Of a stretch of DNA of 38,908 nucleotides, positions 28,355 to 36,731 are shown piece after piece. Each line of letters starts with the position of its first letter. The stretch's first letter is position 1. Source of the stretch: Opitutia bacterium (GTDB taxonomy: Bacteria; Verrucomicrobiota; Verrucomicrobiia; Opitutales; UBA953); assembly GCA_947456525.1 (NCBI GenBank), contig CANGRI010000005.1, positions 1 through 38,908 on the forward strand, given 5' to 3'. The notes beneath the pieces are model-generated. The model was given only the letters and a program-made list of their open reading frames with translations. It was not told where the DNA came from and ran no database searches. The translations under genes and the position numbers were made by a program.

Positions 28355-29230
28355 ATGGCGGCCTCTTCGATGACGGGCTTCGGCCGGGCGGAGATCAATC
28401 TTCCCGGCGTACGTCTTTCGTTGGAGATCGCCACGGTGAACCAGAAGAACCTCCAGGTTTCCGTCTTCGGCCCTGAGGCCTGGCCCGCCCTTGAATCCGC
28501 GGCTTCCAGCTGGATCCGCGCCCGTCTCCAGCGCGGCAAAGTCACCGCCCGCGTGTCCCAAGCCGCCGCTTCGGCCACTCTACGCCAGTGGGATCATGAA
28601 GCCGTCGCCAACAGCCTCGATGAGCTCGCCAAGATCGCGCAACTCTGCGGCATGAAGCTGACCGCCGACGGCGAACTACTCCTGCGACTCGCCGAGAACA
28701 GCCGTCGTCCCTCGGTCGTCTTGCCGGAGTTCGCCGCCGTCGAAACGAACGTACGTAGCGCCTTCGAGGAAGCCCTAGGCAACCTCGTCATGATGCGTCA
28801 GGCCGAAGGTGCCGCCTTGTCCAAGGACCTGTCCGAACGTCTGGCCAAGATGGCCGCGATGGTGACTGGCATGGAACAGGCTGAAAAACTTGCGCCGGTC
28901 CGCCATCGGGACGCGATGCTCAAGCGACTCAAGGATGCCGGCTTGTCGCTGGACGTGAACGACGAGAGGGTGCTCAAGGAGCTTGCGCTGTTCGCAGACC
29001 GCTCCGACATCACCGAAGAAGTCGTCCGCCTCAATAGCCACGTCGACCAGTTTTCGGCTGAGCTGGCCCTGCCGAATTGTGGGCGAAAGTTGGATTTCCT
29101 GATCCAGGAATTCCTCCGCGAAGTTAACACCATCGGCAGCAAGGCTTCGGAAATCGCCACGACCAAGCTGGTTTTGGAGGCGAAAACCGAGATCGAACGC
29201 ATTCGGGAGCAGGTCCAGAACCTGGAGTAA
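28355..29230 (+). CDS. YicC family endoribonuclease
   Basis: MAASSMTGFGRAEI at N-terminus; C-terminal GRKLDFLIQEFLREVNTIGSKASEIATTKLVLEAKTEIERIREQVQNLE. Confidence 0.94.
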   Translation: MAASSMTGFGRAEINLPGVRLSLEIATVNQKNLQVSVFGPEAWPALESAASSWIRARLQRGKVTARVSQAAASATLRQWDHEAVANSLDELAKIAQLCGMKLTADGELLLRLAENSRRPSVVLPEFAAVETNVRSAFEEALGNLVMMRQAEGAALSKDLSERLAKMAAMVTGMEQAEKLAPVRHRDAMLKRLKDAGLSLDVNDERVLKELALFADRSDITEEVVRLNSHVDQFSAELALPNCGRKLDFLIQEFLREVNTIGSKASEIATTKLVLEAKTEIERIREQVQNLE

Positions 29231-29299
29231 GGTTTTTCGGGTGTGGTATTGCCACGGCCGCTTTCCCATGCCTTTGTCTATCAACACTTACGCAACGTC

Positions 29300-29614
29300 A
29301 TGTCCAACAACCTCACCAAGCGCGACATCGTCCTCAAGATTTTCACGGACAAGGGCTACCCGCAGAAGCATATCCGCGACTCGGTCCAGATGACCCTCGA
29401 CGCCATCAGCGAAGCGCTGCTGTCCGGTCGTGACGTCGAGCTCCGTAACTTCGGCGTCTTCCAGGTGCAGGTCCGCAAGAGCCGCATCGGTCGCAACCCG
29501 AACCGCCCGGAGACGGATGTCGTCATCCCCAAGCGCGCGGTGATCAAGTTCAAGGCCGGCAAGGAACTGAAGGCCAAATTGAAGTCGTACGACGTCGAGA
29601 AGCCCGCTCAGTAA
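29300..29614 (+). CDS. HU/IHF family DNA-binding protein
   Basis: LTKRDIVLKI, DVELRNFGVFQVQVRKSRIGRNPNRPETDVVIPKRAVIKFKAGKELK. Confidence 0.93.
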   Translation: MSNNLTKRDIVLKIFTDKGYPQKHIRDSVQMTLDAISEALLSGRDVELRNFGVFQVQVRKSRIGRNPNRPETDVVIPKRAVIKFKAGKELKAKLKSYDVEKPAQ

Positions 29615-29626
29615 TTCTGCTTCGCG

Positions 29627-30964
29627 ATGTCCGACATTCGAACGCTCCCCGGTTTCCGGGAGTTCTATCCTGAAGACCGCGCCGTCCTAGGCCATGTCAT
29701 GGACGTGTGGCGACGTGCTTGTCGTCGCTACGGATTCCGCGAATGGGAATCGCCCGTCCTGGAACCGCTCGAACTCTTTACTGAGAAGTCCGGCGAAGAA
29801 ATCGTCCGCCAGCTCTTCAACTTCGAGGACAAGGGCGGCCGCAAGGTCAGTCTTCGTCCTGAAATGACGCCGTCCCTGGCCCGCATGGTCGGCGCCAAGG
29901 CCAACGGCATGCCCAAGCCGATCCGCTGGTTCGCGATCGGCGAGAACTACCGCTACGAGAAACCTCAGAAGGGACGTCTCCGTGCGTTCTACCAGCTTAA
30001 CGCCGACTTGCTCGGCGAAGTCGGGCCCGCGGCCGATGCCGAGATCATCGCCTTGTGCGCTGACTGCCTGCTGGGCTTCGGCCTCACGCAGCAGGACTTC
30101 CGCATCCGTGTCTCGGACCGCACGCTCTGGTTCCGCTACCTCGCCAGCCTCGGCGTCCCCGAAGCCCAGGCCGTCGCCGTGCTCGGCGTGGTCGACAAGC
30201 TTGAACGCGGCGCGCCCAAGGACCTCCTCGACGCCATGACGGCGGCGCTCGCCGGCACTTCGGTCGACCCCTCCAAGACGCTCGAAGCCGCCCGCGCCTT
30301 CGCGAACACCAAGTCCCTTGCCGACCTCGAGCAACTCGCCTCCGGCGATGCCTCGATGACCGCACGCCTGGGCGAATGGAAACAGCTGCTCGGCACGCTC
30401 ACCACCATGGGCTTCGGCGAATGCGTCGCCATCGACCTTACGATCGTACGCGGCCTGGCCTATTACACGGGATTCGTCTTCGAGGCCTTCGAGACAGGCG
30501 GCGAAGCCCGCGCGCTCGCCGGCGGGGGGCGCTATGACGCCTTGGTCAAGAAGCTCGGTGGTCCCGACCTTCCCGCCGTCGGTTTCGGCATGGGCGACGT
30601 CACGTTGCGCGACCTGCTCGAGCTCAAGAAGCTCATCCCGGTTTACGCCGACGGGCCTGACTTCTACGTCATGATCCTGGGAGACGACGCCCGGAACGCC
30701 GCGCTCGAAGACATCGCCAACCTGCGTCGCGCCGGTTTCCGCGTGGAATACAATCTCAAGGACGGCAAGTTCCCCAAGCTCATCCAGGCCGCCGAAGTCG
30801 CCGGCTCCAAGTATGCGCTTGTCTATGGCGGAAGCGAAGTCGCCAAGGGCGTCGCCAAGGTCCGCAGCCTGGCCGATCGCTCCGAAGCGGAAGTCCCGCG
30901 GACGGACCTCGTCCCGGCGCTCCGTGCCGTGCTCGAGGAAGGCATGCGCGCCATCCAGCCCTGA
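29627..30964 (+). CDS. hisS: Histidyl-tRNA synthetase
   Basis: SLRPEMTPSLARM, RWFAIGENYRYEKPQKGRLRAFYQLNADLLG, VRGLAYYTGFVFEAF, GGGRYDALV. Confidence 0.96.
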   Translation: MSDIRTLPGFREFYPEDRAVLGHVMDVWRRACRRYGFREWESPVLEPLELFTEKSGEEIVRQLFNFEDKGGRKVSLRPEMTPSLARMVGAKANGMPKPIRWFAIGENYRYEKPQKGRLRAFYQLNADLLGEVGPAADAEIIALCADCLLGFGLTQQDFRIRVSDRTLWFRYLASLGVPEAQAVAVLGVVDKLERGAPKDLLDAMTAALAGTSVDPSKTLEAARAFANTKSLADLEQLASGDASMTARLGEWKQLLGTLTTMGFGECVAIDLTIVRGLAYYTGFVFEAFETGGEARALAGGGRYDALVKKLGGPDLPAVGFGMGDVTLRDLLELKKLIPVYADGPDFYVMILGDDARNAALEDIANLRRAGFRVEYNLKDGKFPKLIQAAEVAGSKYALVYGGSEVAKGVAKVRSLADRSEAEVPRTDLVPALRAVLEEGMRAIQP

Positions 30965-30968
30965 GCCC

Positions 30969-32552
30969 ATGAGCGAGCAGACGCGCCAGTACCAGGCCAT
31001 GGCGAAGACCGCCTCCTGGACGATGGTCTCGCGTGTGCTCGGGCTGTTCCGCGACCAACTGACCGCGGCCATCTTCGGCGCCTCGGCCATCGGCTCGGCG
31101 TTCATTTTCGCCTTCCAGATCCCGAACCTTTTCCGTCGTCTCCTTGGCGAAGGCGCGTTGACCGCCGCCATCGTCCCCGCGCTGGCGGACAAGTCCGTGA
31201 AAGACGGGAAGCCCGCGGCCTTCGGCTTCCTGAACTACGTCCTCCGCAAGGTCTTCCCCTGGATGCTCGGTCTGACCATGATCGGCATCGGGTCGTCGCT
31301 GCTCTGGGCGCTGATCTGGCCGTCGGACGCATCGGCGGCCATCCTGACCGCGATCTGCATGCCGTACATGCCGCTGATCTGCGTCGCGGCGCTGTTCACG
31401 TCGGCGGTGAACCTCAGCGGCCGTTTCGGTCTGGCCGAAATCGCCTCGGGCGTGCTGAACCTTTGCATGATTGTCGGACTTGGCGTCTTCGGCGTCAACC
31501 TGGCCGCCACCGACATGGGCAAGGCCGTCTGGCTTTGCGCTGGCGCCTTGGTCGGAGGCGCGTTCCAGCTGCTCATCCCGCTCTGGGGACTTCGTCAGGA
31601 AGGCTGGACCCCGGCGCTTCGGACGACAGATGAGGCAGCCTGGAAGACCCTGAGCGTCGCCTTCCTTCCGGCCGCTCTCGGCGCGGGCGTCCAGCAGGTC
31701 AACGTCCTCGTTTCTCGCGCGATCGCCTACAAGGTGAGCGATGCCGGCCTGATGTACTATTACATCGCCAACCGGATCGTCGAACTCCCCATCGGGCTTT
31801 TCTCCGCCTCCATCGCCGTCGTCATCTTCCCGGCCCTGGCCACCGCCTTCGCGAACCGTGACACCCCGGCGCTGTCACGCAACTACGGTCGCGGCATGCG
31901 TCTCATCCTGGCCATCAATGTCGCGGCGGCCTTTGGCCTCGCCGCCTTGGCGGAACCGATCGTGCAGCTCCTTTTCCAGTACGGAAGATTCAGCATCAAC
32001 AACTGCAAGGCCACGGCGATCCTCCTGGTGCTGTTCGCCGTCGCGATGCCGTTCTACGCGATGATCTCCATCGTGACGAGAGCCCTCAACGTGGCCGGAA
32101 GGACCAAGGTCACGCTCATCGCCGCGCTCCACGCGCTGGTCGTCAACGCCGTCGGTTCATCGATCGCCGTCGGCATGGGATGGGGCGTGGAAGGGCTCGC
32201 CGTCGCCAATGCCGTCTCGACCATCTGGCAATACCTGGTGCTCCGACATTACCTCAAGCAGCACGCCCCTGAATTCCTCTCCGAGAGCCTGCTCAAGCCG
32301 GCCATCCAGGTATTCGTAGGCTCGGTCATCCTCGCGATCATCGCTTTCAACGGCTACAGCTTCCTGCACAACGTCCTGACCGGACATATCGCCGAGAAAC
32401 TGAACCTCATCCTGTCCATGGGCATCGCCGGCATCGCCGGAATGGTCTTCTACGCCATCTATCTGGACAAGCTCGGATACCCTGAGCGCGACCTGTTGAG
32501 AAATTACGCCAACAAGGTCCTTCGATTCTTCGGAGTTCAGCTCAAGGCTTGA
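30969..32552 (+). CDS. murJ: Lipid II flippase MurJ
   Basis: SWTMVSRVLGLFRDQLTAAIFGASAIGSAFIFAFQIPNLFRRLLGEGALTAAIVP; multi-TM MVF family. Confidence 0.95.
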   Translation: MSEQTRQYQAMAKTASWTMVSRVLGLFRDQLTAAIFGASAIGSAFIFAFQIPNLFRRLLGEGALTAAIVPALADKSVKDGKPAAFGFLNYVLRKVFPWMLGLTMIGIGSSLLWALIWPSDASAAILTAICMPYMPLICVAALFTSAVNLSGRFGLAEIASGVLNLCMIVGLGVFGVNLAATDMGKAVWLCAGALVGGAFQLLIPLWGLRQEGWTPALRTTDEAAWKTLSVAFLPAALGAGVQQVNVLVSRAIAYKVSDAGLMYYYIANRIVELPIGLFSASIAVVIFPALATAFANRDTPALSRNYGRGMRLILAINVAAAFGLAALAEPIVQLLFQYGRFSINNCKATAILLVLFAVAMPFYAMISIVTRALNVAGRTKVTLIAALHALVVNAVGSSIAVGMGWGVEGLAVANAVSTIWQYLVLRHYLKQHAPEFLSESLLKPAIQVFVGSVILAIIAFNGYSFLHNVLTGHIAEKLNLILSMGIAGIAGMVFYAIYLDKLGYPERDLLRNYANKVLRFFGVQLKA

Positions 32553-33417
32553 ACTTGGCCTCGCGGTAGGACTTGGGCTGATAACGGCGCAGCAGGGCTT
32601 CGAGGATCGCGACGGTTTCACTGTCGATGACACCGTCGACCTTGGCGGGTCGAAAGTGACGTTGGAATGATTCGACACCGAGCTTCAGACCGGCGTCGCC
32701 GTTCTCCAGGACATAGCCATAAGCCGTCAGCAGGCTGCGGACATGGTTCGGAGACAGGTTCTGTTTCTTACGCAGGTTATCAGCGACTTCGTTGGGCAAG
32801 GGCCAGGCACCGATGCCTAGCGAAGCCAGCCATGCCCAAGGAAATTTCAGCCCTGGATCCACCTTTCGACCGACCGCGATATCCGAGTGGGCGAGCACGT
32901 TACATGGCTTGATGTCATGCCGACGGATGATCTCGTCGCAGAGCGCGAAGATGATCTCGGCCTGGGCGTCGGAATACGGGTATACGTTCCCATCGTAGTT
33001 GATGATTTCGATCCCGATGGAATTCTGGTTCAAGTTAGACAGCTTACCCCAGCCGCTCTTGCCGGCATGGTAGGCGGCAAGGTTCTCAGGGACCAGACGG
33101 ATGACCCTGGGCTTGGGCTCATCGGTGACCAGGTAATGGACGCCGACCTTATGCTTGGGATCCTTGCCTTGGAGGATATCCAAGGAGGAGGGCAGGGAAC
33201 CCGCGGTATGGTGGAGGATCAGGCAGGTCACCGGTTCCTTGCGCGGCTCTGAACCCAGTGAGCCCGGACCTTGCTCGATGACCAATCCCGTGAACTTGGT
33301 TTCAGCAACCGTCTGCTTGGCCTCGGGCTTGCTCGTGGTGCTGCAACCGACAAAAGCGCCAGAAAATGCCGCCAAAGCCAGCCCGATACGGCAATATGAG
33401 CGAATGGTGGCGTTCAT
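32542..33417 (-). CDS. N-acetylmuramoyl-L-alanine amidase (Amidase_2) lipoprotein with C-terminal peptidoglycan-binding domain
   Basis: Lipobox-like AFVGCST; VTCLILHHTAGS, HYLVTD, NLAAYHAGKSGWG, NSIGIEIINYDG, VLAHSDIAVGRKVDPG; C-terminal VESFQRHFRPAKVDGVIDSETVAILEALL. Confidence 0.9.
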   Translation of the reverse strand: MNATIRSYCRIGLALAAFSGAFVGCSTTSKPEAKQTVAETKFTGLVIEQGPGSLGSEPRKEPVTCLILHHTAGSLPSSLDILQGKDPKHKVGVHYLVTDEPKPRVIRLVPENLAAYHAGKSGWGKLSNLNQNSIGIEIINYDGNVYPYSDAQAEIIFALCDEIIRRHDIKPCNVLAHSDIAVGRKVDPGLKFPWAWLASLGIGAWPLPNEVADNLRKKQNLSPNHVRSLLTAYGYVLENGDAGLKLGVESFQRHFRPAKVDGVIDSETVAILEALLRRYQPKSYREAKFKP

Positions 33418-33472
33418 GGGGTTTGTCTGAAAAAGATATGAAAGGGGTGATTTAAGCCAAGATTTAACAGTT

Positions 33473-33501
33473 TTGACCAATAATAGGCTTGTTTTCATTA
33501 T
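33473..33501 (+). promoter_or_regulatory. Candidate sigma70-like promoter for the deoR-rha locus
   Basis: TTGACC, 17-nt spacer, CATTAT in an AT-rich intergenic region upstream of the DeoR gene. Confidence 0.4.
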
Positions 33502-33638
33502 TCATTAGTTAATTAGACATAATGTATATTGTGCGAAATATAGGTGAGGCCGGCCGGGTTTGGGAATTTGCGTTATTGATTGGTCGATTGGGAACGCTCA
33601 TAACGGCAAGAACGCTAACCCCCAGAGCACACGACTTT

Positions 33639-34418
33639 ATGAAAGTAGCCCGACACATCATTGAAGCCCGCCGCGAAGCGATTGCCAAACTTCTCTCCAA
33701 GGTCGGGTACGTCCCTGTCCTGGAGATCTGCAAACAATTCAATGTCTCCGAGGCGACGGCTCGCCGCGATCTGACCGAACTCGAGAACCAGCGTCGCATC
33801 ACCCGTACTCATGGCGGAGCGCTCTCGGACTTCAACCGCAACTTCCCCCCGCTCGACGACCGCAAGATCGAAGACGCCGAAGCCAAGCGCAAGATCGGCA
33901 ACATGGCCGCGTCGCGCGTCAAGGCCGGCATGACCGTATATCTCGACTCCGGTTCGACCATCTTCTTCGCCGCCGAAGCCATCGCTTCCGCCGGTGTCCC
34001 GGATCTGCAGATTGTCACGACCTGCCTGCCGACCGCTCAGCTGATCTCCTGCCTGCCGGGCGTCGAGGTCTACATCCCGGGCGGTCTTTTCCTGACCCGC
34101 CATGCGATGGTCGCCGGCGATCGCACGCTCGAGGAAGTCGCCCGCTGGAATTTCGACGTGGCCCTGCTCGGCGCCGAAGGCATCGACGAAAACGGTCTCT
34201 GGAATTCCCAGCGCGACATTTCCCATCAGCAGCGCGAAGTCATCCGTCGCAGCGACGAGGTCCTGATCTGCATGAACAAGGTCAAACTGGGCCGCGGCGG
34301 TCCTTGTGCCGTCACCCGTGACGTCAGCTCCTTGTTCCTGGTCACCGATGCGGACGCGGCGTCGGTCCAGAAAGCCAAGGTCAAGCTGTTGCCCGAGCGC
34401 GTCCTGACCGCCCTCTGA
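33639..34418 (+). CDS. DeoR/GlpR family transcriptional regulator
   Basis: HTH segment VLEICKQFNVSEATARRDLTELENQRRITRTHGGAL; sensor domain SGSTIFFAAEAI, GAEGIDENGLWN. Confidence 0.94.
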   Translation: MKVARHIIEARREAIAKLLSKVGYVPVLEICKQFNVSEATARRDLTELENQRRITRTHGGALSDFNRNFPPLDDRKIEDAEAKRKIGNMAASRVKAGMTVYLDSGSTIFFAAEAIASAGVPDLQIVTTCLPTAQLISCLPGVEVYIPGGLFLTRHAMVAGDRTLEEVARWNFDVALLGAEGIDENGLWNSQRDISHQQREVIRRSDEVLICMNKVKLGRGGPCAVTRDVSSLFLVTDADAASVQKAKVKLLPERVLTAL

Positions 34419-34437
34419 TCGCCTGGTTTCCCTAGGA

Positions 34438-35193
34438 ATGTCCGCCGAGGCCATCCAGTCTTTGCTAGAACTGTCCCATCAGTTGGGCGGTGAACGTTTG
34501 CGCATGGCGATCCTCGGCGAAGGCAACACTTCGGTGCGACTTGATGACGATGTCTTCGCCGTCAAGGCCTCGGGGTCCAATCTCGCCACGCTGAAGGATG
34601 CCGACGTCACGCGTTGCGCCTTCTCGCGTCTGCTCCCCCTGCTCGATGCTCCCTCGGCCACCGACGTCGAAGTCGATCAAGCCCTGCTGGCTTCACGTCT
34701 CGATCCTTCGGCCAAGAAGCCTTCGATCGAAGCCCTCTTCCACGCCTATCTGCTCACCCTGCCCGGCGTTCGTTGCGTCGGTCACGTGCATGCGATCGCG
34801 GTGAACCAGATCCTTTGTTCCCCCCGAGCCCGTGAGTTCGCCGAGAAGCGAGCCTGTCCCGATGAGATCGTGATGTGCGGCGTGGAGTCGGTCTTCGTCC
34901 CCTACGCCGAACCCGGCCTCGGACTATCCCAGGCGATCCGCCGTGAAGTCATTGCTTACGTCAAGCGCACCGGTCGCGACCCCAAGGTCATCCTCCTGCA
35001 GAACCACGGCATCATCGCAGTAGGCTTCTCACCCAAGGCCGTCCTAGGATCCCTGCTCATGGCCGAGAAAGCCGCCGAAACGTTCGTCGGGGCGGCCGCC
35101 CTTGGTGGTCCGGTGTTCCTCACCCCTGCCCAGTGCGAACGTATCGCCGGTCGCCCTGATGAGCATTACCGCCAGAAGATGCTCGGAATGTGA
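34438..35193 (+). CDS. Class II aldolase/adducin family protein
   Basis: GEGNTSVRLDDDVFAVKASGSNL, VGHVHAIAVNQILCS, ILLQNHGIIAVG. Confidence 0.88.
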   Translation: MSAEAIQSLLELSHQLGGERLRMAILGEGNTSVRLDDDVFAVKASGSNLATLKDADVTRCAFSRLLPLLDAPSATDVEVDQALLASRLDPSAKKPSIEALFHAYLLTLPGVRCVGHVHAIAVNQILCSPRAREFAEKRACPDEIVMCGVESVFVPYAEPGLGLSQAIRREVIAYVKRTGRDPKVILLQNHGIIAVGFSPKAVLGSLLMAEKAAETFVGAAALGGPVFLTPAQCERIAGRPDEHYRQKMLGM

Positions 35194-35223
35194 CCGCCCA
35201 CTCCTCCCCTCCCCCTTTTGACC

Positions 35224-36693
35224 ATGTCCAATTATCTCGCCATCGACCTCGGAGCCGAATCCGGGCGTGTCATCCTCGGCCAGCTTAAAGCCGGCAAGTT
35301 CACGATGAAGGAGATTCATCGCTTCTCAAACGGGGCCATCACGGCCAACGGCACCCTGCGCTGGGACATCATCCGCATCTTCCGCGAGATCCGCGTCGGA
35401 CTCGCCAAGGGCGCCAAGCTCGGCCCGATCAAGTCCGTCGCCTGCGATTCGTGGGGCGTCGACTATGTCCTGCTCAAGGGCGATGGTCCGCTGCTTTCGC
35501 TTCCCTTCACCTACCGCGACGAACGGAGTTTCGCGTCCTACGAACTGGCCATGCGCCGTTTCTCGCAGAAGGAGATCTTCGAAGGCACCGGCATCGCCTC
35601 GATTTCGATCAACACGCTCTACCAGCTTTTCCACGACGCCGAAAATCGTCCCGAGATGCTGCAGTTCGCCGACAAGTTCCTGCTGATCGGCGACTACATC
35701 ACCTGGCTCCTGACCGGCAAAGCCCGCGCCGAAGAGACGCTGATCTCGGGCAGCCAGTGCTGGGATACCCGCAAGCGCGACTGGGCCTGGCCCGTGCTGA
35801 AGAAACTCGGCATTCCGAAGCATATCTTCCCCAAACCCGTCGCCCCGGGCGTTAAGCTCGGCAAGATGCTGCCTTACCTCGCCAAGGAAACCGGCTTAGG
35901 CAAGGCCGAGGTCGTCACGACCTGCGCCCATGACACCGCCGCGGCCGTCGCGGCCGTCCCCGCCACCAAGGGTGACGATTGGGCCTATCTCTCCTCCGGC
36001 ACCTGGTCGCTCCTGGGCCTCGAACTGCCCAAGCCGCTCGTCAACGAGACCGTCCGCGAGGCTAAGTACACCAATGAAGTGGGTTTCGGAGGCACCTCCC
36101 GCTTCCTCAAGAATCTGGTCGGCCTCTGGGTCCTCCAGGAATGCCGTCGCGAGTGGATGGAAAAAGGCGAGGTCTCCGATTACGGCGAGATCGTTAAGCT
36201 CGCGCTGAAGGCGCCTTCGCTCCGTTCGTTCATCCGTCCCGACGACATCCGTTTCGCCAAGCGCGGAGACATGGTCGCCAAGGTACAGGCCTTCTGCCGC
36301 GAGACCAAGCAACCCGTCCCGAAGACCCACGGCGAGATCGCCCGCTGTGTGCTCGAATCTTTGGCGCTGCTTTATCGTGTCGAAATGGACGGCATGGAGA
36401 AGCTTACGGGCCGCAAGCTGAAGCGCCTACACATCGTCGGCGGCGGCTGTCGCAACGCCCTGCTCAATCAAGCCACCGCCGATGCCACCGGTCGCACGGT
36501 CATCGCCGGCCCGGTCGAAGCCACGGCTGCCGGCAACATCCTCGTCCAGGCTATCGCCATGAAAGAGCTCAAGAACCTCGACGAACTCCGCAAGGTCGTC
36601 CGAAACTCTTTTGAGGTAGTGACTTACACACCCAATCCGACCTCGGCATGGGCAGCGGCCCAAGCGAAGTTTAATGGTTTAAAGAAAGCATAA
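35224..36693 (+). CDS. rhaB: Rhamnulokinase (FGGY family)
   Basis: YLAIDLGAESGRVILG, RWDIIRIFREI, CDSWGVDYVLL, SSGTWSLLGLELPKPLVNE, LHIVGGGCRNALLNQATADATGRTVIAGPVEATAAGNILVQA. Confidence 0.94.
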   Translation: MSNYLAIDLGAESGRVILGQLKAGKFTMKEIHRFSNGAITANGTLRWDIIRIFREIRVGLAKGAKLGPIKSVACDSWGVDYVLLKGDGPLLSLPFTYRDERSFASYELAMRRFSQKEIFEGTGIASISINTLYQLFHDAENRPEMLQFADKFLLIGDYITWLLTGKARAEETLISGSQCWDTRKRDWAWPVLKKLGIPKHIFPKPVAPGVKLGKMLPYLAKETGLGKAEVVTTCAHDTAAAVAAVPATKGDDWAYLSSGTWSLLGLELPKPLVNETVREAKYTNEVGFGGTSRFLKNLVGLWVLQECRREWMEKGEVSDYGEIVKLALKAPSLRSFIRPDDIRFAKRGDMVAKVQAFCRETKQPVPKTHGEIARCVLESLALLYRVEMDGMEKLTGRKLKRLHIVGGGCRNALLNQATADATGRTVIAGPVEATAAGNILVQAIAMKELKNLDELRKVVRNSFEVVTYTPNPTSAWAAAQAKFNGLKKA

Positions 36694-36731
36694 AACCCCT
36701 TACTCAACACCCTCCTTTCCACGTAACAAAC

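Noticed and set aside
29687-31192. 501-aa minus-strand ORF opposite hisS/murJ
   Set aside because: Spans two well-recognised plus-strand genes; composition typical of shadow ORFs.
33522-33638. 39-aa N-terminal extension of the DeoR ORF
   Set aside because: DeoR family proteins start close to the HTH; the extension covers the likely promoter/leader.
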